Assembly: GCA_964633715.1 (NCBI GenBank)
Contig: CAZWHQ010000005.1
Coordinates: forward strand, 1 to 64,000
DNA length: 64,000 nucleotides
Reading direction: 5' to 3'
Source: JAUWVG01 sp964633715
GTDB taxonomy: Bacteria > Acidobacteriota > Aminicenantia > Aminicenantales > Aminicenantaceae
Positions 23,176-32,549 of this stretch are shown one piece after another (positions within the stretch are counted from its first letter, which is position 1; each line of letters starts with the position of its first letter). The position numbers and the translations under genes were made by a program. Under the pieces are notes generated by a model. The model was not told the origin of the DNA and searched no databases. It saw only the letters and a list, made by a program, of their open reading frames with translations.

Positions 23176-25611
23176 ATGAAAAAAGCGGCCCGTTTTAAAG
23201 AATTGCCCCCCAATAAACTCAGATGGAAGATCGCACCCAAAGACATCCCTTTCAAGTCATCTGAAGATTGTACAACCTGCGATGATATTATCGGCCAGGA
23301 GAGAGCCCTCAAAGCCATCCAAACAGGACTCGATATCAAGAGTATGGGCTACAATATCTTCATAACAGGAATTGTGGGAACAGGGCGAACCACAACCGTA
23401 AAAAAACTCCTTGAAAAACTCGAAAAAGATGAAAAAACGCCCAATGACATTTGCTATGTTCACAATTTTAAAAAACCGGATGAACCCACACTTATAATAT
23501 GCCCTCCAGGAAAAGGAAAGTTGTTCAAAGAATCCATGAACCGTTTAATAGAAATGTTGAAAACAAGTATCCCGGAACTGCTCAAAAGCAAATACTACTC
23601 CGATCAAAGAGACCACATTATCGATACCCAGCAGAAACACCAAAAAGAAATTCTCAATAAATTCGAAGCACAAGTGGCCAAAGAAGGATTTTCTTTGATC
23701 CAGGTTCAGATGGGCCCCTTTGTCAAGCCGGACCTGATCCCAATTATCGACAAACAGCCTACGCCCTTCCCCAAAGTCGAAGCCCTCGTGAGGGAAGAAA
23801 AATTCCCAAAAGAAAATTTGGATGCCCTCAAAAAAAAATATGAAGAACTTTCAGAAGAGTTGGAGGCCATTTTTATCCAGCTTAAAGAATCCGAAGAAAA
23901 AGCCCACCATCTGCTCAAAGAATGGGATGAAGAGTCCATCACTCCCATCATCAAAGGGGCCTTGGACAAAATCAAGGCCGAATTTAAAGTTGACAAAATT
24001 TCGTCTTACTTAAGCGATGTCGAGGAGCAGCTTATCAAAGACCTCAATCTTTTCAAAGCTCAACAACCCAACGCTAAAGAAAAAGAACAAAAGCAGGGAG
24101 ATATCTTTCTTCCCTACAGAGTAAATTTATTAATTGACAACTCAAGTCAAGCTGGAGCACCTATCATCATGGAGACCAATCCCAATTATGTCAATCTTTT
24201 CGGCTCTATTGAATCCTCTTTCAGCCGGATGGGCATGATACAGACCGATTTCACGAAGATTAAAGCCGGATCTCTTTTGCAGGCCAACGGAGGATATCTG
24301 GTTGTCAACGCCCTGGATGCTCTTTCCGAAATAGGCATCTGGCAGACACTAAAAAGAACGCTAAGAAACCAAACCCTCGAAATCCAAAATCCCACATCCC
24401 TCTATTTTGTTTCGACCAGCCGCCTTAAACCCGAACCAATCGCAATCAATGTCAAAGTGGTGATGATCGGGGATGCTTATCTTTACAACCTCCTCTACTA
24501 TCAGGATGATGATTTCAAAAAAATATTTAAGATCAAAGCTGAATTCGACTCGGAAACAACACGAAGTCCAGAGACAATCAAGGAGTACACGTCCTTCATC
24601 AAAAAAATATGTAAAGAAGACAATCTCAATCATTTTGACAAATCGGGAATGGCCGCTGTTATAGAGTACGGCATACGTCTGGCTGGAAAGCAAAAGAAAC
24701 TGTCCACACGTTTCCACATCCTCGCTGATGTCATCAGGGAAGCTTGTTACTGGGCAAGAAAAAGCAAGGAAAAATCCATTACACAGACTCATGTGGAAAC
24801 AGCCATCCGGGAGCGGTTTGAACGAGTGAGCCTCATCGAAGACAAAATTCAAGAAATGATCGAAGAAGGGACCATTATGATTGATACCGAAGGCCAAGTT
24901 GTCGGGCAAGTTAACGGTCTGTCGGTCTACATGCTGGGAGAGGCCGCTTTTGGGAAACCCACAAGAATCACGACCTCCACTTCTGTAGGGCGAGCCGGAG
25001 TGATCAACATCGAAAGAGAAGCCGACATGAGCGGAAGAACCCATAATAAAGGCGTCCTCATCCTGGGTGGTTATTTAAGAGGTAAGTACGCTCAGAACAA
25101 ACCTTTTTCACTTTCAGCCAGTATTGCTTTCGAACAATCCTACTCTGGAGTGGACGGAGACAGCGCCTCATCAACAGAAGTCTACGCTATCCTCTCCAGT
25201 CTTTCAAAAATACCCTTGAGACAAGATATCGCCGTTACAGGCTCCCTGAACCAAAAGGGAGAAATCCAACCCATCGGCGGCGTGAATGAAAAAATAGAGG
25301 GATTTTTTGATGTCTGCAGGGCCGTGGGACTGACAGGGAATCAAGGAGTCATTATCCCTCATCAAAATACTCAAAATCTCATGCTCCGGCAGGATGTTGT
25401 CGATGCGGTTAAAGAGGGGAATTTCCACGTATATCCTGTTCGCACTATAGATGAAGGGATAGAAATACTCACAGGTGTTAAAACTGGAAAAAAATTAGAA
25501 GATGGCTCATTCGAAAAGGACACTCTCAACGCCATTGTCGATAAAGAATTACAGAGACTTGCACAGAGTTGGAAGACGTTTTCAGCTACACGGGAAGAAA
25601 AAGAGGACTGA
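23176..25611 (+). CDS. Lon-related ATP-dependent serine protease (AAA_32 type)
   Basis: An 811-aa protease of the Lon-like group with an atypical AAA domain. The P-loop reads GIVGTGRTT, with Arg where Lys is usual. A long charged helical insertion covers about 190-320. The C-terminal Lon protease domain has the Ser-Lys dyad: Ser in VDGDSASSTE and Lys in GGVNEKIEGFF. Start: ATG at 23176 with AAGGAG six to seven bases upstream. It is divergent from crt across about 150 bp. A role in protein quality control is inferred from the family. Confidence 0.9.
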   Translation: MKKAARFKELPPNKLRWKIAPKDIPFKSSEDCTTCDDIIGQERALKAIQTGLDIKSMGYNIFITGIVGTGRTTTVKKLLEKLEKDEKTPNDICYVHNFKKPDEPTLIICPPGKGKLFKESMNRLIEMLKTSIPELLKSKYYSDQRDHIIDTQQKHQKEILNKFEAQVAKEGFSLIQVQMGPFVKPDLIPIIDKQPTPFPKVEALVREEKFPKENLDALKKKYEELSEELEAIFIQLKESEEKAHHLLKEWDEESITPIIKGALDKIKAEFKVDKISSYLSDVEEQLIKDLNLFKAQQPNAKEKEQKQGDIFLPYRVNLLIDNSSQAGAPIIMETNPNYVNLFGSIESSFSRMGMIQTDFTKIKAGSLLQANGGYLVVNALDALSEIGIWQTLKRTLRNQTLEIQNPTSLYFVSTSRLKPEPIAINVKVVMIGDAYLYNLLYYQDDDFKKIFKIKAEFDSETTRSPETIKEYTSFIKKICKEDNLNHFDKSGMAAVIEYGIRLAGKQKKLSTRFHILADVIREACYWARKSKEKSITQTHVETAIRERFERVSLIEDKIQEMIEEGTIMIDTEGQVVGQVNGLSVYMLGEAAFGKPTRITTSTSVGRAGVINIEREADMSGRTHNKGVLILGGYLRGKYAQNKPFSLSASIAFEQSYSGVDGDSASSTEVYAILSSLSKIPLRQDIAVTGSLNQKGEIQPIGGVNEKIEGFFDVCRAVGLTGNQGVIIPHQNTQNLMLRQDVVDAVKEGNFHVYPVRTIDEGIEILTGVKTGKKLEDGSFEKDTLNAIVDKELQRLAQSWKTFSATREEKED

Positions 25612-25621
25612 TCCTTTTCAT

Positions 25622-26365
25622 CTATCTCTTAAGCCCCACTTTTTTGAAGAGGATTTGGACTTCTTTGTCCGTCAAATAGCGCCAATCTCCCAAATTCACT
25701 CCGTCCAATGTCAAACCGGCAAATTTCACTCGGCGCAGGAGGAGGATAGGGAATCCAATGGCCTCGAACATTCTTCGGATCTCCCTTTTTCTCCCCTCAT
25801 GCAGCTCAACTTCATAGAGAGAGCGCTTGGGAGAACTGGAAATGGGAAAAATTTTTGCTGGAGCTGTTTTTTTTCCATCGATAAATATCCCTTTCTCCAG
25901 CTTGGATATTTGAATTTTTTCCGGATGCCCTTTGAGTTTAACCAAATAATTTTTTTTAATTTCATAGCGGGGATGGATTAAACGGTTAGCCAATTCTCCA
26001 TCATTGCTCATCAGCAGGAGGCCTTCGCTGTCAAAATCCAAACGGCCTATTGGAAATAGACGGGTTTTTAATTGAGGAAAAAGGTCCTGGATTGTCGGCC
26101 GCTGGAAGGGATCCTTTAAAGTGACAAGAAATTTTGGGGGTTTATTCAAAAGGATATAGACTTTTTTCTGGGCTCCTTCAACAGTTTTCCCATCCACTTC
26201 GATGCGATCTTTACTTTGATTGACTTTACTGCCCAGAGTCTGAACAATTTTCCCGTTCACCTTGACACGTCCCTGCACAATGATCCTGTCAGCCTCTCTT
26301 CTGGACGAAACTCCAGCCGCACTCAGAAATTTATTCAGTCTTATTTTGTTTCCTGAATTATTCAT
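25622..26365 (-). CDS. rluB: RluB/RsuA-family ribosomal RNA pseudouridine synthase
   Basis: A 247-aa enzyme that isomerises a uridine in rRNA. An N-terminal S4 RNA-binding domain (RLNKFLSAAGVSSRREADRI) is followed by the catalytic motif GRLDFDSEGLLL with its Asp, and ELHEGRKREIRRMFEAIG. The RluB, RsuA and RluE/F subfamilies are close, so the exact site (23S or 16S) is not certain. It is convergent with the Lon-like gene, 10 bases apart. Confidence 0.88.
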   Translation of the reverse strand: MNNSGNKIRLNKFLSAAGVSSRREADRIIVQGRVKVNGKIVQTLGSKVNQSKDRIEVDGKTVEGAQKKVYILLNKPPKFLVTLKDPFQRPTIQDLFPQLKTRLFPIGRLDFDSEGLLLMSNDGELANRLIHPRYEIKKNYLVKLKGHPEKIQISKLEKGIFIDGKKTAPAKIFPISSSPKRSLYEVELHEGRKREIRRMFEAIGFPILLLRRVKFAGLTLDGVNLGDWRYLTDKEVQILFKKVGLKR

Positions 26366-26499
26366 AAAAACATCCGACTCATTATTTATCTCTTATAACA
26401 TCAAATTTATTGCATTGTTTTCCCTAAAATCAACTTCACAGCTTTGTTTGTTAAATGATGTCTATCCAGGGAAATTATACCCCTTTATCGATAAGAGGA

Positions 26500-27063
26500 T
26501 TAAAGATAAAAACTGAAGCCTCCAATAAAAGTAAAATCCCCTATTTGCAAATCCCTGTTATCGAGATCAAGTTTAACACGGTGATATCTTCCTTCTGCCA
26601 GTATGGAGATTTTTTTCCCAAGATGAATTTCGAGCCCCAAACCAAAATTGTAACCTCTATCAGTGTCTTTATCGATTTGAAAGAGGTCTGCCGTGTAATA
26701 TCCATAACCAAATGAGATATAGGGATGAAAAATTGTCAGCGGGAAAAAATACTTTAGGTTCCCTCCAATAAAATTGTAATTGACCTGCCGCCCATCCCAA
26801 TCTAGAGTGAGGACTTCCTCCAATTCCATATTGTGGGCTGCTTGAAAGAAGTTCACTTCGAAGGCTATCATCCAGACTTTCACACCAGCACGAAGACCGT
26901 AAAGGAAGGTTGTATCCGTGTTAAATTCTATGTCTTTAAGACTGGGTTTCTGGGCAGAAAATCCTCCCTGGAATCCCAGGAAGAAACCCGTCTGCGCATT
27001 TCCGTTTGAAACACAAAGAAATATCACCACCAGCAATAGCAAGCCCCTAATTTTTTTATTCAT
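26500..27063 (-). CDS. Small outer-membrane beta-barrel protein
   Basis: A 187-aa exported protein with a signal peptide ending NGNAQ. The mature chain alternates hydrophobic and polar residues in about eight strands rich in Phe, Tyr and Gly (FLGFQGGF, YISFGYGYY, LAEGRYHR, FTFIGGFSFYL) and ends in an OMP-like C-terminal pattern. This resembles OmpA/OmpW-type eight-stranded porins. The ATG at 27061-27063 has GGAG five bases upstream. An in-frame GTG two codons earlier is less likely. Function unknown. Confidence 0.6.
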   Translation of the reverse strand: MNKKIRGLLLLVVIFLCVSNGNAQTGFFLGFQGGFSAQKPSLKDIEFNTDTTFLYGLRAGVKVWMIAFEVNFFQAAHNMELEEVLTLDWDGRQVNYNFIGGNLKYFFPLTIFHPYISFGYGYYTADLFQIDKDTDRGYNFGLGLEIHLGKKISILAEGRYHRVKLDLDNRDLQIGDFTFIGGFSFYL

Positions 27064-27152
27064 TTTCACTCCATTTAAGCATTTAGTCGTCTTAATCCAG
27101 ATTAATCATTTAAAATTATAGAATTAATCTTAAGGAGACATATATTATAGCA

Positions 27153-27761
27153 TTATATCGGCTCGGTAAATTGAGATTTAGCCAAAATTTCTAAAATGCG
27201 AAGATCGAAAAAATTCTGGGCATGAGCAGGACGCAAAAGCACGGCTGTATCGACTCCCTGACCTGTACCCCCAAGAGAAAGGCAAGGCTCTAGAGTTGAA
27301 ATCAATCCTGCATCGGCAGCCATAAGAGTAATTTCCACAGCCACTTTGGTTCCCTCCCCAAAAACGCGCAGAGTATAGGCTAAAATTTCTTCCAACTGAT
27401 AGGTCGCCAACTTTTTTCTCACAGCCCGGCCAACTCCTCCCAAAGCATGCTGACAGGTGAGTATTTTAGCACCTGCAAGTTCAATATTTTCCCTGGATTC
27501 GGGAAGGAGCTGCTGAAAATCGGGCTTAAGGAATCCTGTTGAGTGAGTCACAAAAATGATATTCCTATTCTTAAAATAGTTTAAGGCCTTCAGCCCTGTA
27601 GCACCAGATGTCGTGGGCACAACAATAGATTTTATATCGAGTTCTTCTGCACGCTCTGCCGCAATTTCTAGAGTGCGCAAGGTGTTTGTTGGTCCTGGCT
27701 TCTCGAAATAAACGCAGGGTTTTGAATATTCGCCTTTTGAATAGCCCTGTGTTTTTGACAT
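27153..27761 (-). CDS. Stand-alone pyruvate-kinase C-terminal-domain-like protein
   Basis: A 202-aa protein resembling the alpha/beta C-terminal domain of pyruvate kinase without the catalytic barrel. Visible pieces: NTLRTLEIAAERAEEL, SIVVPTTSGATGLKALNYF, IIFVTHSTGF and a glycine-rich LSLGGTGQGVDTAVLLRPA near the end. It cannot be a pyruvate kinase on its own. Such proteins may sense a phosphorylated ligand, but the function is unknown. AAGGAG lies upstream of its ATG. It follows the zinc dehydrogenase after 53 bases and is probably co-transcribed. Confidence 0.6.
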   Translation of the reverse strand: MSKTQGYSKGEYSKPCVYFEKPGPTNTLRTLEIAAERAEELDIKSIVVPTTSGATGLKALNYFKNRNIIFVTHSTGFLKPDFQQLLPESRENIELAGAKILTCQHALGGVGRAVRKKLATYQLEEILAYTLRVFGEGTKVAVEITLMAADAGLISTLEPCLSLGGTGQGVDTAVLLRPAHAQNFFDLRILEILAKSQFTEPI

Positions 27762-27814
27762 TTTTTTCTCTCCTTAATACTTGGCCGAAATATTTCTTTT
27801 CCTTTATATGGGAA

Positions 27815-28765
27815 TCACGGAACGAGGAGAACTTTCACAACATCGGGATCACGGGCAAATGACAGCGCTTGAACTGCCTGCTCCAATGGGAATTCCCGAT
27901 CTACCATATTTTCGACATCCACATTTTTTTTCTCTAAAAGAACCAGGGCCTTATCAATCGGGCCACAGCGTGATCCAATCAGCACAAGCTCGTCCACGAC
28001 GATTTTAGATACATCTATGGTTGATTGTCCTTGGATGGTGCTCTTCAAGACGATAGTGCCTTTTGGCCTGACCATTGTCAAGGCAAAGTCGATTCCCGAC
28101 GGAGAACCAGTGGCTTCAATGACAACATCATATTTTTCATTTTTCATTTTATTGTTCTTGAAAGTACGAATCCCTCTATTCTGAAGTCTCTCTAATTTGT
28201 TGTCATGTCTCCCAAAACAACTTACATTTGGAGTTTTGAGCCGCATCACTTGCGCAATTAAAAGACCCAGCTTTCCGTCTCCAAGAACGGCGACAGACGT
28301 CTTCTCGTCCAAGTCGATCTGCTCCAGAATTTCACAAGCCGCAGCAAGAGGCTCGACAAATACGGCTTCAATATCCGAGACGCTGTTAGGAACAGAATAA
28401 AGATTGTCGACAGGAAGAGTTAAATATTCAGCAAAAACTCCATCCTTGTTATTTATTCCGAGGACTTGCCTGGACAGGCAGTGCCTGAACTCTCCTTTTT
28501 GACAAAAATCACAGGTTCCACAGGACAGGTTGATGTCCCCGACTACGCGTTGACCTATCCAGTATGGATCCGAAGACTCTAAAACACGACCCACAAATTC
28601 GTGTCCGGGGATTCCAGAGAAATTCATGTAGCCCTTGATGAGTTCGATGTCTGTATTGCAGATTCCCGCCTTGAGAACTTTTATCTGGGCTTCGTTTTGC
28701 GCGGGAATAGGTTTTTTTACATCTTTTATTCTGATATCGCCATTTTCTAAATAAAGAGCCTTCAT
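27815..28765 (-). CDS. Zinc-dependent medium-chain alcohol dehydrogenase
   Basis: A 316-aa MDR dehydrogenase. The catalytic zinc ligands are Cys in AGICNTDIEL and the His-Glu of IPGHEFVG. The structural zinc site has all four Cys (CGTCDFCQKGEFRHC). The Rossmann motif is VLGDGKLGLLIAQ. A threonine/sorbitol-dehydrogenase-like enzyme is possible, but the substrate is not evident. The ATG has no Shine-Dalgarno, and the best promoter places the transcription start only about five bases upstream. Confidence 0.85.
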   Translation of the reverse strand: MKALYLENGDIRIKDVKKPIPAQNEAQIKVLKAGICNTDIELIKGYMNFSGIPGHEFVGRVLESSDPYWIGQRVVGDINLSCGTCDFCQKGEFRHCLSRQVLGINNKDGVFAEYLTLPVDNLYSVPNSVSDIEAVFVEPLAAACEILEQIDLDEKTSVAVLGDGKLGLLIAQVMRLKTPNVSCFGRHDNKLERLQNRGIRTFKNNKMKNEKYDVVIEATGSPSGIDFALTMVRPKGTIVLKSTIQGQSTIDVSKIVVDELVLIGSRCGPIDKALVLLEKKNVDVENMVDREFPLEQAVQALSFARDPDVVKVLLVP

Positions 28766-28776
28766 CTTTGAGTTTT

Positions 28777-28805
28777 ATTTTGAATTCTGCAGCATTTCTT
28801 GTCAA
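28777..28805 (-). promoter_or_regulatory. Promoter giving a nearly leaderless dehydrogenase mRNA
   Basis: On the minus strand: perfect TTGACA (28800-28805), 17 bases, CAAAAT (28777-28782, 4/6). Only 11 bases separate the -10 box from the ATG at 28763-28765. Confidence 0.45.
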
Positions 28806-28878
28806 GTCGGATAAAACCTTTCCCTCCTGCCAACGTATCTTATATAATGAATCCCTGAGGTTATAAAAAGAGACACAG

Positions 28879-30114
28879 ATGGCAAAAGTCAATACGAGTG
28901 AATCCATCACCATGGCTATGAGCTCACTGTGGGCCAATAAGTTGAGAACTCTACTGACTTTGCTCGGAATCATCATCGGCGTTCTGACTATTATCGCCGT
29001 CATTTCTGTCATCCAGGGACTCAATAATTTCATCTATTCCGAGCTGGCGGAGTTTGGGACGAATGATTTTGTTGTTTCTAAAATGTCCCTTATGAGTCTG
29101 TCCATCCAGACACTCAGAGATCAGATGAAACGGAAAGACCTTACTCTTGAGCATATGATAATCATCCGTCAGCAGTGCCAATCCTGTGAAGCGGTGGGAG
29201 CTTCCGTCCAAACTCGACAGACCATTAAGCACGGCAGCAAGTCACTGAAAGAAGTCAGTATCAATGGCATGACCTACTTAGATCAGAAAATTGGAAGGAT
29301 TATTGAATTGGACAGAGGACGACATTTTCAAAAAGAGGAGGAAGACCACTCCCGTTATGTCTGCATCATCGGAGCCGATATTGCAGAAAATTTATTCCCA
29401 TATTCGGATCCCTTGGGGAAAAAAGTGAAAATTGGCCCCTTCAATTTCCTCATTATCGGGATTGGAAAAAAAATTGGAAACTTTTTCGGGCAAAGTCAAG
29501 ACAATTTCGCACGAATCCCCATCACGACATATTATAAAATTTTTGGATCGAGGCAGAGCATCAATATCAACATCCACACATCTTCCCAAGAACAGATGAT
29601 CGAGGCTCAGGAAGAAGTGAGAACCATACTCCGTTCGTCCCGTCACTTGGCATTTAATGAAAATGACGATTTCGCCTTTCTCACTTCTGAAACATTCGTC
29701 CAGATTTACAAATCGGTGACCACCGGCATTTTTTTTGCAATGATCCTTATTTCCTCCTTGGCGCTTGTTGTGGGAGGTATCGTGGTCATGAATATTATGC
29801 TTGTGGCGGTAACCGAGCGAAAAAAAGAAATTGGAATCCGGATGGCAGTGGGTGCACGGAGAAAAGATATTTTGTTTCAATTTCTCATAGAAGCCGTCGC
29901 TCTATCTACAGTGGGTGGAATCATAGGCATTCTGTTGGGATTTATCATCGCCACGCTTGTCTCCGCAGCAACTCCACTGCCCTCTTCCGTAGAGCCTCTC
30001 TCTATTGCCATCGCTATACTCGTCTCAATGTCCGTTGGCGTTTTTTTCGGCATCTATCCGGCAAGCAAAGCGTCCAGACTTAATCCTATCGATGCTGTGA
30101 GGTCTGAACAATGA
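28879..30114 (+). CDS. MacB/FtsX-type ABC permease, first of a pair
   Basis: A 411-aa membrane protein: one N-terminal helix (LRTLLTLLGIIIGVLTIIAV), a large extracytoplasmic MacB-PCD domain and three C-terminal helices of the FtsX type ending SRLNPIDAVRSE. MacB-type transporters work by mechanotransmission and export peptides, lipids or lipoproteins rather than moving them through the membrane core. It overlaps the next permease by ATGA. No ATPase or membrane-fusion protein lies next to the pair. A TATAAT lies at 28843-28848 without a clear -35. Confidence 0.88.
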   Translation: MAKVNTSESITMAMSSLWANKLRTLLTLLGIIIGVLTIIAVISVIQGLNNFIYSELAEFGTNDFVVSKMSLMSLSIQTLRDQMKRKDLTLEHMIIIRQQCQSCEAVGASVQTRQTIKHGSKSLKEVSINGMTYLDQKIGRIIELDRGRHFQKEEEDHSRYVCIIGADIAENLFPYSDPLGKKVKIGPFNFLIIGIGKKIGNFFGQSQDNFARIPITTYYKIFGSRQSININIHTSSQEQMIEAQEEVRTILRSSRHLAFNENDDFAFLTSETFVQIYKSVTTGIFFAMILISSLALVVGGIVVMNIMLVAVTERKKEIGIRMAVGARRKDILFQFLIEAVALSTVGGIIGILLGFIIATLVSAATPLPSSVEPLSIAIAILVSMSVGVFFGIYPASKASRLNPIDAVRSEQ

Positions 30115-31358
30115 GAGTCGGGATCATCAAAGAAATCACAGGGATGGCCTTGGATTCTATTCGCTCCCATAAAATGCGTTCATTCCTCACGCTGTTAGGA
30201 ATTTTGATCGGTGTTATGACCGTTATCGCCATGGTATCCGTTGTCCAGGGAATCAACAGGTCGGTTATGAGCGAGCTGGAATCCATCGGATCAGATTTGA
30301 TCTTTATTAGCAAACTCGAACAGGGGATCCAGATGGGAGAGCTGTCTGAAGAAATCCGTCAAAGAAAAAATCTCACATTTGACGATGCCCTTGCCATCGA
30401 GGAAGATTGCTCCCTCATCAATTCGGTGGCCGTACAGATCCCACTCGATGTGTTTACATCTATTCCCATTAAGTATCAGAATATCGAAAGCCAAGATGCC
30501 TTAATTCTGGGGATGAATGAGCAATGGCCCCAGGTCCTGACTGTCTATCTTCCAGAAAAAGGAAGATTTTTAAGCAAATCCGATGTGTTACACCGTACCA
30601 AGGTCTGCGTGCTGGGCTCTGCACTGGCAGAAACGCTTTTCCCTCATACAGTCGCTCTCGGAAAAGAAATCAGAATCGGACCTGAAAAATTCAAGGTTGT
30701 TGGTGTTCTCGAAGAAAGAGGAACGATACTTGGCCAATCACAGGATAACTTTGTCGGCATTCCTGTGACAACGCTGATGAAAGAATTCCCTTACGATCTC
30801 ACATCCCTGGAATTCATTGCCACCCCAAGCAAGCAGGGATATCTCCAAGAAGCGATGGAACAAATCATTAATGTGATGCGGAAAAGAAGAAATGTCGAAT
30901 TTGGGAAGCCCAATGATTTTAGCATCAGCACACAGGATTCCGCACTCGAGCTCTACAATCAAATTACCGGAGCCGTGTACTTGGTCATGATTTTAATTTC
31001 ATCTATCGGGCTACTGGTTGGTGGAATCGGAGTCATGAATATCATGCTTGTTTCCGTTAAAGAGCGCACCCGAGAAATCGGCCTTCGGAAGGCCATCGGA
31101 GCCCGGTCATCGGATATCCTGAAACAATTTTTAATGGAAGCTATCTTTGTTACTGGAACCGGTGGGATTTTGGGAATATTGATTGGTTTTGGTATAGCCT
31201 TTTTCATCAAAACCGCTACACCTCTTCCAGCAACTGTGACGACATGGTCGGTTATTCTTGGATTTTTTGTTTCGGTTTCAATCGGACTTTTTTTCGGAAT
31301 ATTCCCAGCTAAAAAAGCGGCCAACCTCGATCCAATCATCTCCCTCCGCTACGAATAA
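30111..31358 (+). CDS. MacB/FtsX-type ABC permease, second of a pair
   Basis: A 415-aa paralogue of the upstream permease with the same layout (N-terminal helix MRSFLTLLGILIGVMTVIA, periplasmic domain, three C-terminal helices, ending AANLDPIISLRYE). The GQSQDNFVGIPVTT segment matches GQSQDNFARIPITT in the first copy, showing a tandem duplication. The two probably form a heterodimer with an ATPase encoded elsewhere, possibly LolD-like. The last 23 bases overlap the 3' end of the convergent alaX gene. Confidence 0.88.
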   Translation: MRVGIIKEITGMALDSIRSHKMRSFLTLLGILIGVMTVIAMVSVVQGINRSVMSELESIGSDLIFISKLEQGIQMGELSEEIRQRKNLTFDDALAIEEDCSLINSVAVQIPLDVFTSIPIKYQNIESQDALILGMNEQWPQVLTVYLPEKGRFLSKSDVLHRTKVCVLGSALAETLFPHTVALGKEIRIGPEKFKVVGVLEERGTILGQSQDNFVGIPVTTLMKEFPYDLTSLEFIATPSKQGYLQEAMEQIINVMRKRRNVEFGKPNDFSISTQDSALELYNQITGAVYLVMILISSIGLLVGGIGVMNIMLVSVKERTREIGLRKAIGARSSDILKQFLMEAIFVTGTGGILGILIGFGIAFFIKTATPLPATVTTWSVILGFFVSVSIGLFFGIFPAKKAANLDPIISLRYE

Positions 31359-32532
31359 CAGTAAAAGCTTGGTCGAGGGCGGATTCGATGTTCTCGGTTT
31401 TTTTTGTGAAGATCTCCACCAAAGAAGGGCTTCCACCTCCCCTCCCTTTTAGCAAAGGTGAGACAACAGGGATCAAGTCACACATATCGATATGCAAACT
31501 CTCCGAACATGCCAAATAAAGATGGCCACGGTCTTCCAGTTTCAGTCCAAAAAGGACGATGAATTCTCCATTATTTATGATGTTTAAAGCCAGACGTTTG
31601 ATTTCCTCGTTGGTTCCTTCTGAGAAAACTTTCTTAATGATGTATCCCTCTGCACTTTGAATTAGCTTATGCGCTTCATATTGAAAGAGTTTATCCCTCA
31701 TCTTTTTATTTTTTCTTTTCTGGTCTTTAAGTTCTGCTGAGAGCTTTTCTAGAGTTGCAGGAAGTTCTTTCTCACTAACCGTAAAAAATACGGCAATCTG
31801 TCGGAGGATTCTGTTCTTTAAAGAATAATCCAGAAGTGCCCGTCTTCCACAGACAAATTCACATCTTATATTATTCCTGATCCTTTCCCACTTAAGAATT
31901 TTAATCAGCCCGATTTCACCCGTCTTGCTGGGGTGCGTCCCTCCACATGCAGAATAATCAAAATCAGAAACCTCTATGACGCGAATCAGGCCTTTTTTCT
32001 TTGAAGGTTTTCTCAGCGGAACTTTTTCGATATCCTTTTCTGAAACAAAGTAACTCTTGATCTCTCTGTCTTGGAACACGATCGTATTGGCTCGCTCCTC
32101 AATCCTTTGACTCTCTTCATCTGAAATTTCTCTTTTATCAAATTCTATCGTCGAAAACCGTTCTCCCAGATGAAAGGAAAGAGTTTTGGATTGGAAAAGG
32201 TCAAATAGACACTGCGATAAAATGTGCTGTCCGGCATGCTGCTGCATAAAATCCAAGCGTACGTCCCAATCAATCTTCCCAAACACTTTATTCTCAGAGA
32301 TAGCTTTTTCGAGGATATGAAGAATTTCTCCCTCTCTCTCCTCAACATGAACAACTTCCACTCCATTCAGAGTCCCCTGATCAGATGGCTGCCCTCCTGA
32401 TTCCGGATAGAAACATGTTTGATCCAAGACAAGAACAAACTTTTGGTCTTGTTGATATTTTCTTACAACATTAGCTTCAAATTCAATTTTGTAAACATCT
32501 TCAAAAAAGAGTTTTTTTGTTTCCTGCGCCAT
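31336..32532 (-). CDS. Alanyl-tRNA editing protein, long AlaX type with DHHA1 domain
   Basis: A 398-aa stand-alone editing protein homologous to the AlaRS editing and C-terminal domains. The zinc motifs QQHAGQH and ACGGTH are intact, and CFYPESGGQPSDQG is the N-terminal block. The C-terminal DHHA1 glycine loop is LKGRGGGSPSLVE. It removes mischarged Ser or Gly from tRNA-Ala. Start: GGAGG upstream of the ATG at 32530-32532. It is the last gene of the nine-gene run and its 3' end overlaps the permease gene on the other strand. Confidence 0.9.
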   Translation of the reverse strand: MAQETKKLFFEDVYKIEFEANVVRKYQQDQKFVLVLDQTCFYPESGGQPSDQGTLNGVEVVHVEEREGEILHILEKAISENKVFGKIDWDVRLDFMQQHAGQHILSQCLFDLFQSKTLSFHLGERFSTIEFDKREISDEESQRIEERANTIVFQDREIKSYFVSEKDIEKVPLRKPSKKKGLIRVIEVSDFDYSACGGTHPSKTGEIGLIKILKWERIRNNIRCEFVCGRRALLDYSLKNRILRQIAVFFTVSEKELPATLEKLSAELKDQKRKNKKMRDKLFQYEAHKLIQSAEGYIIKKVFSEGTNEEIKRLALNIINNGEFIVLFGLKLEDRGHLYLACSESLHIDMCDLIPVVSPLLKGRGGGSPSLVEIFTKKTENIESALDQAFTVIRSGGR

Positions 32533-32549
32533 CCCTTCCTCCTTGAAGA

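Noticed and set aside
24361..25044. 227-codon open frame antisense to the Lon-like gene
   Set aside because: Lies wholly inside the conserved protease on the other strand and has no recognisable domain.
27099..27130. AGATTAAT/ATTAATCT inverted repeat upstream of the small OMP gene
   Set aside because: Pure AT arms in an AT-rich gap and no U-tract; likely chance or promoter composition.
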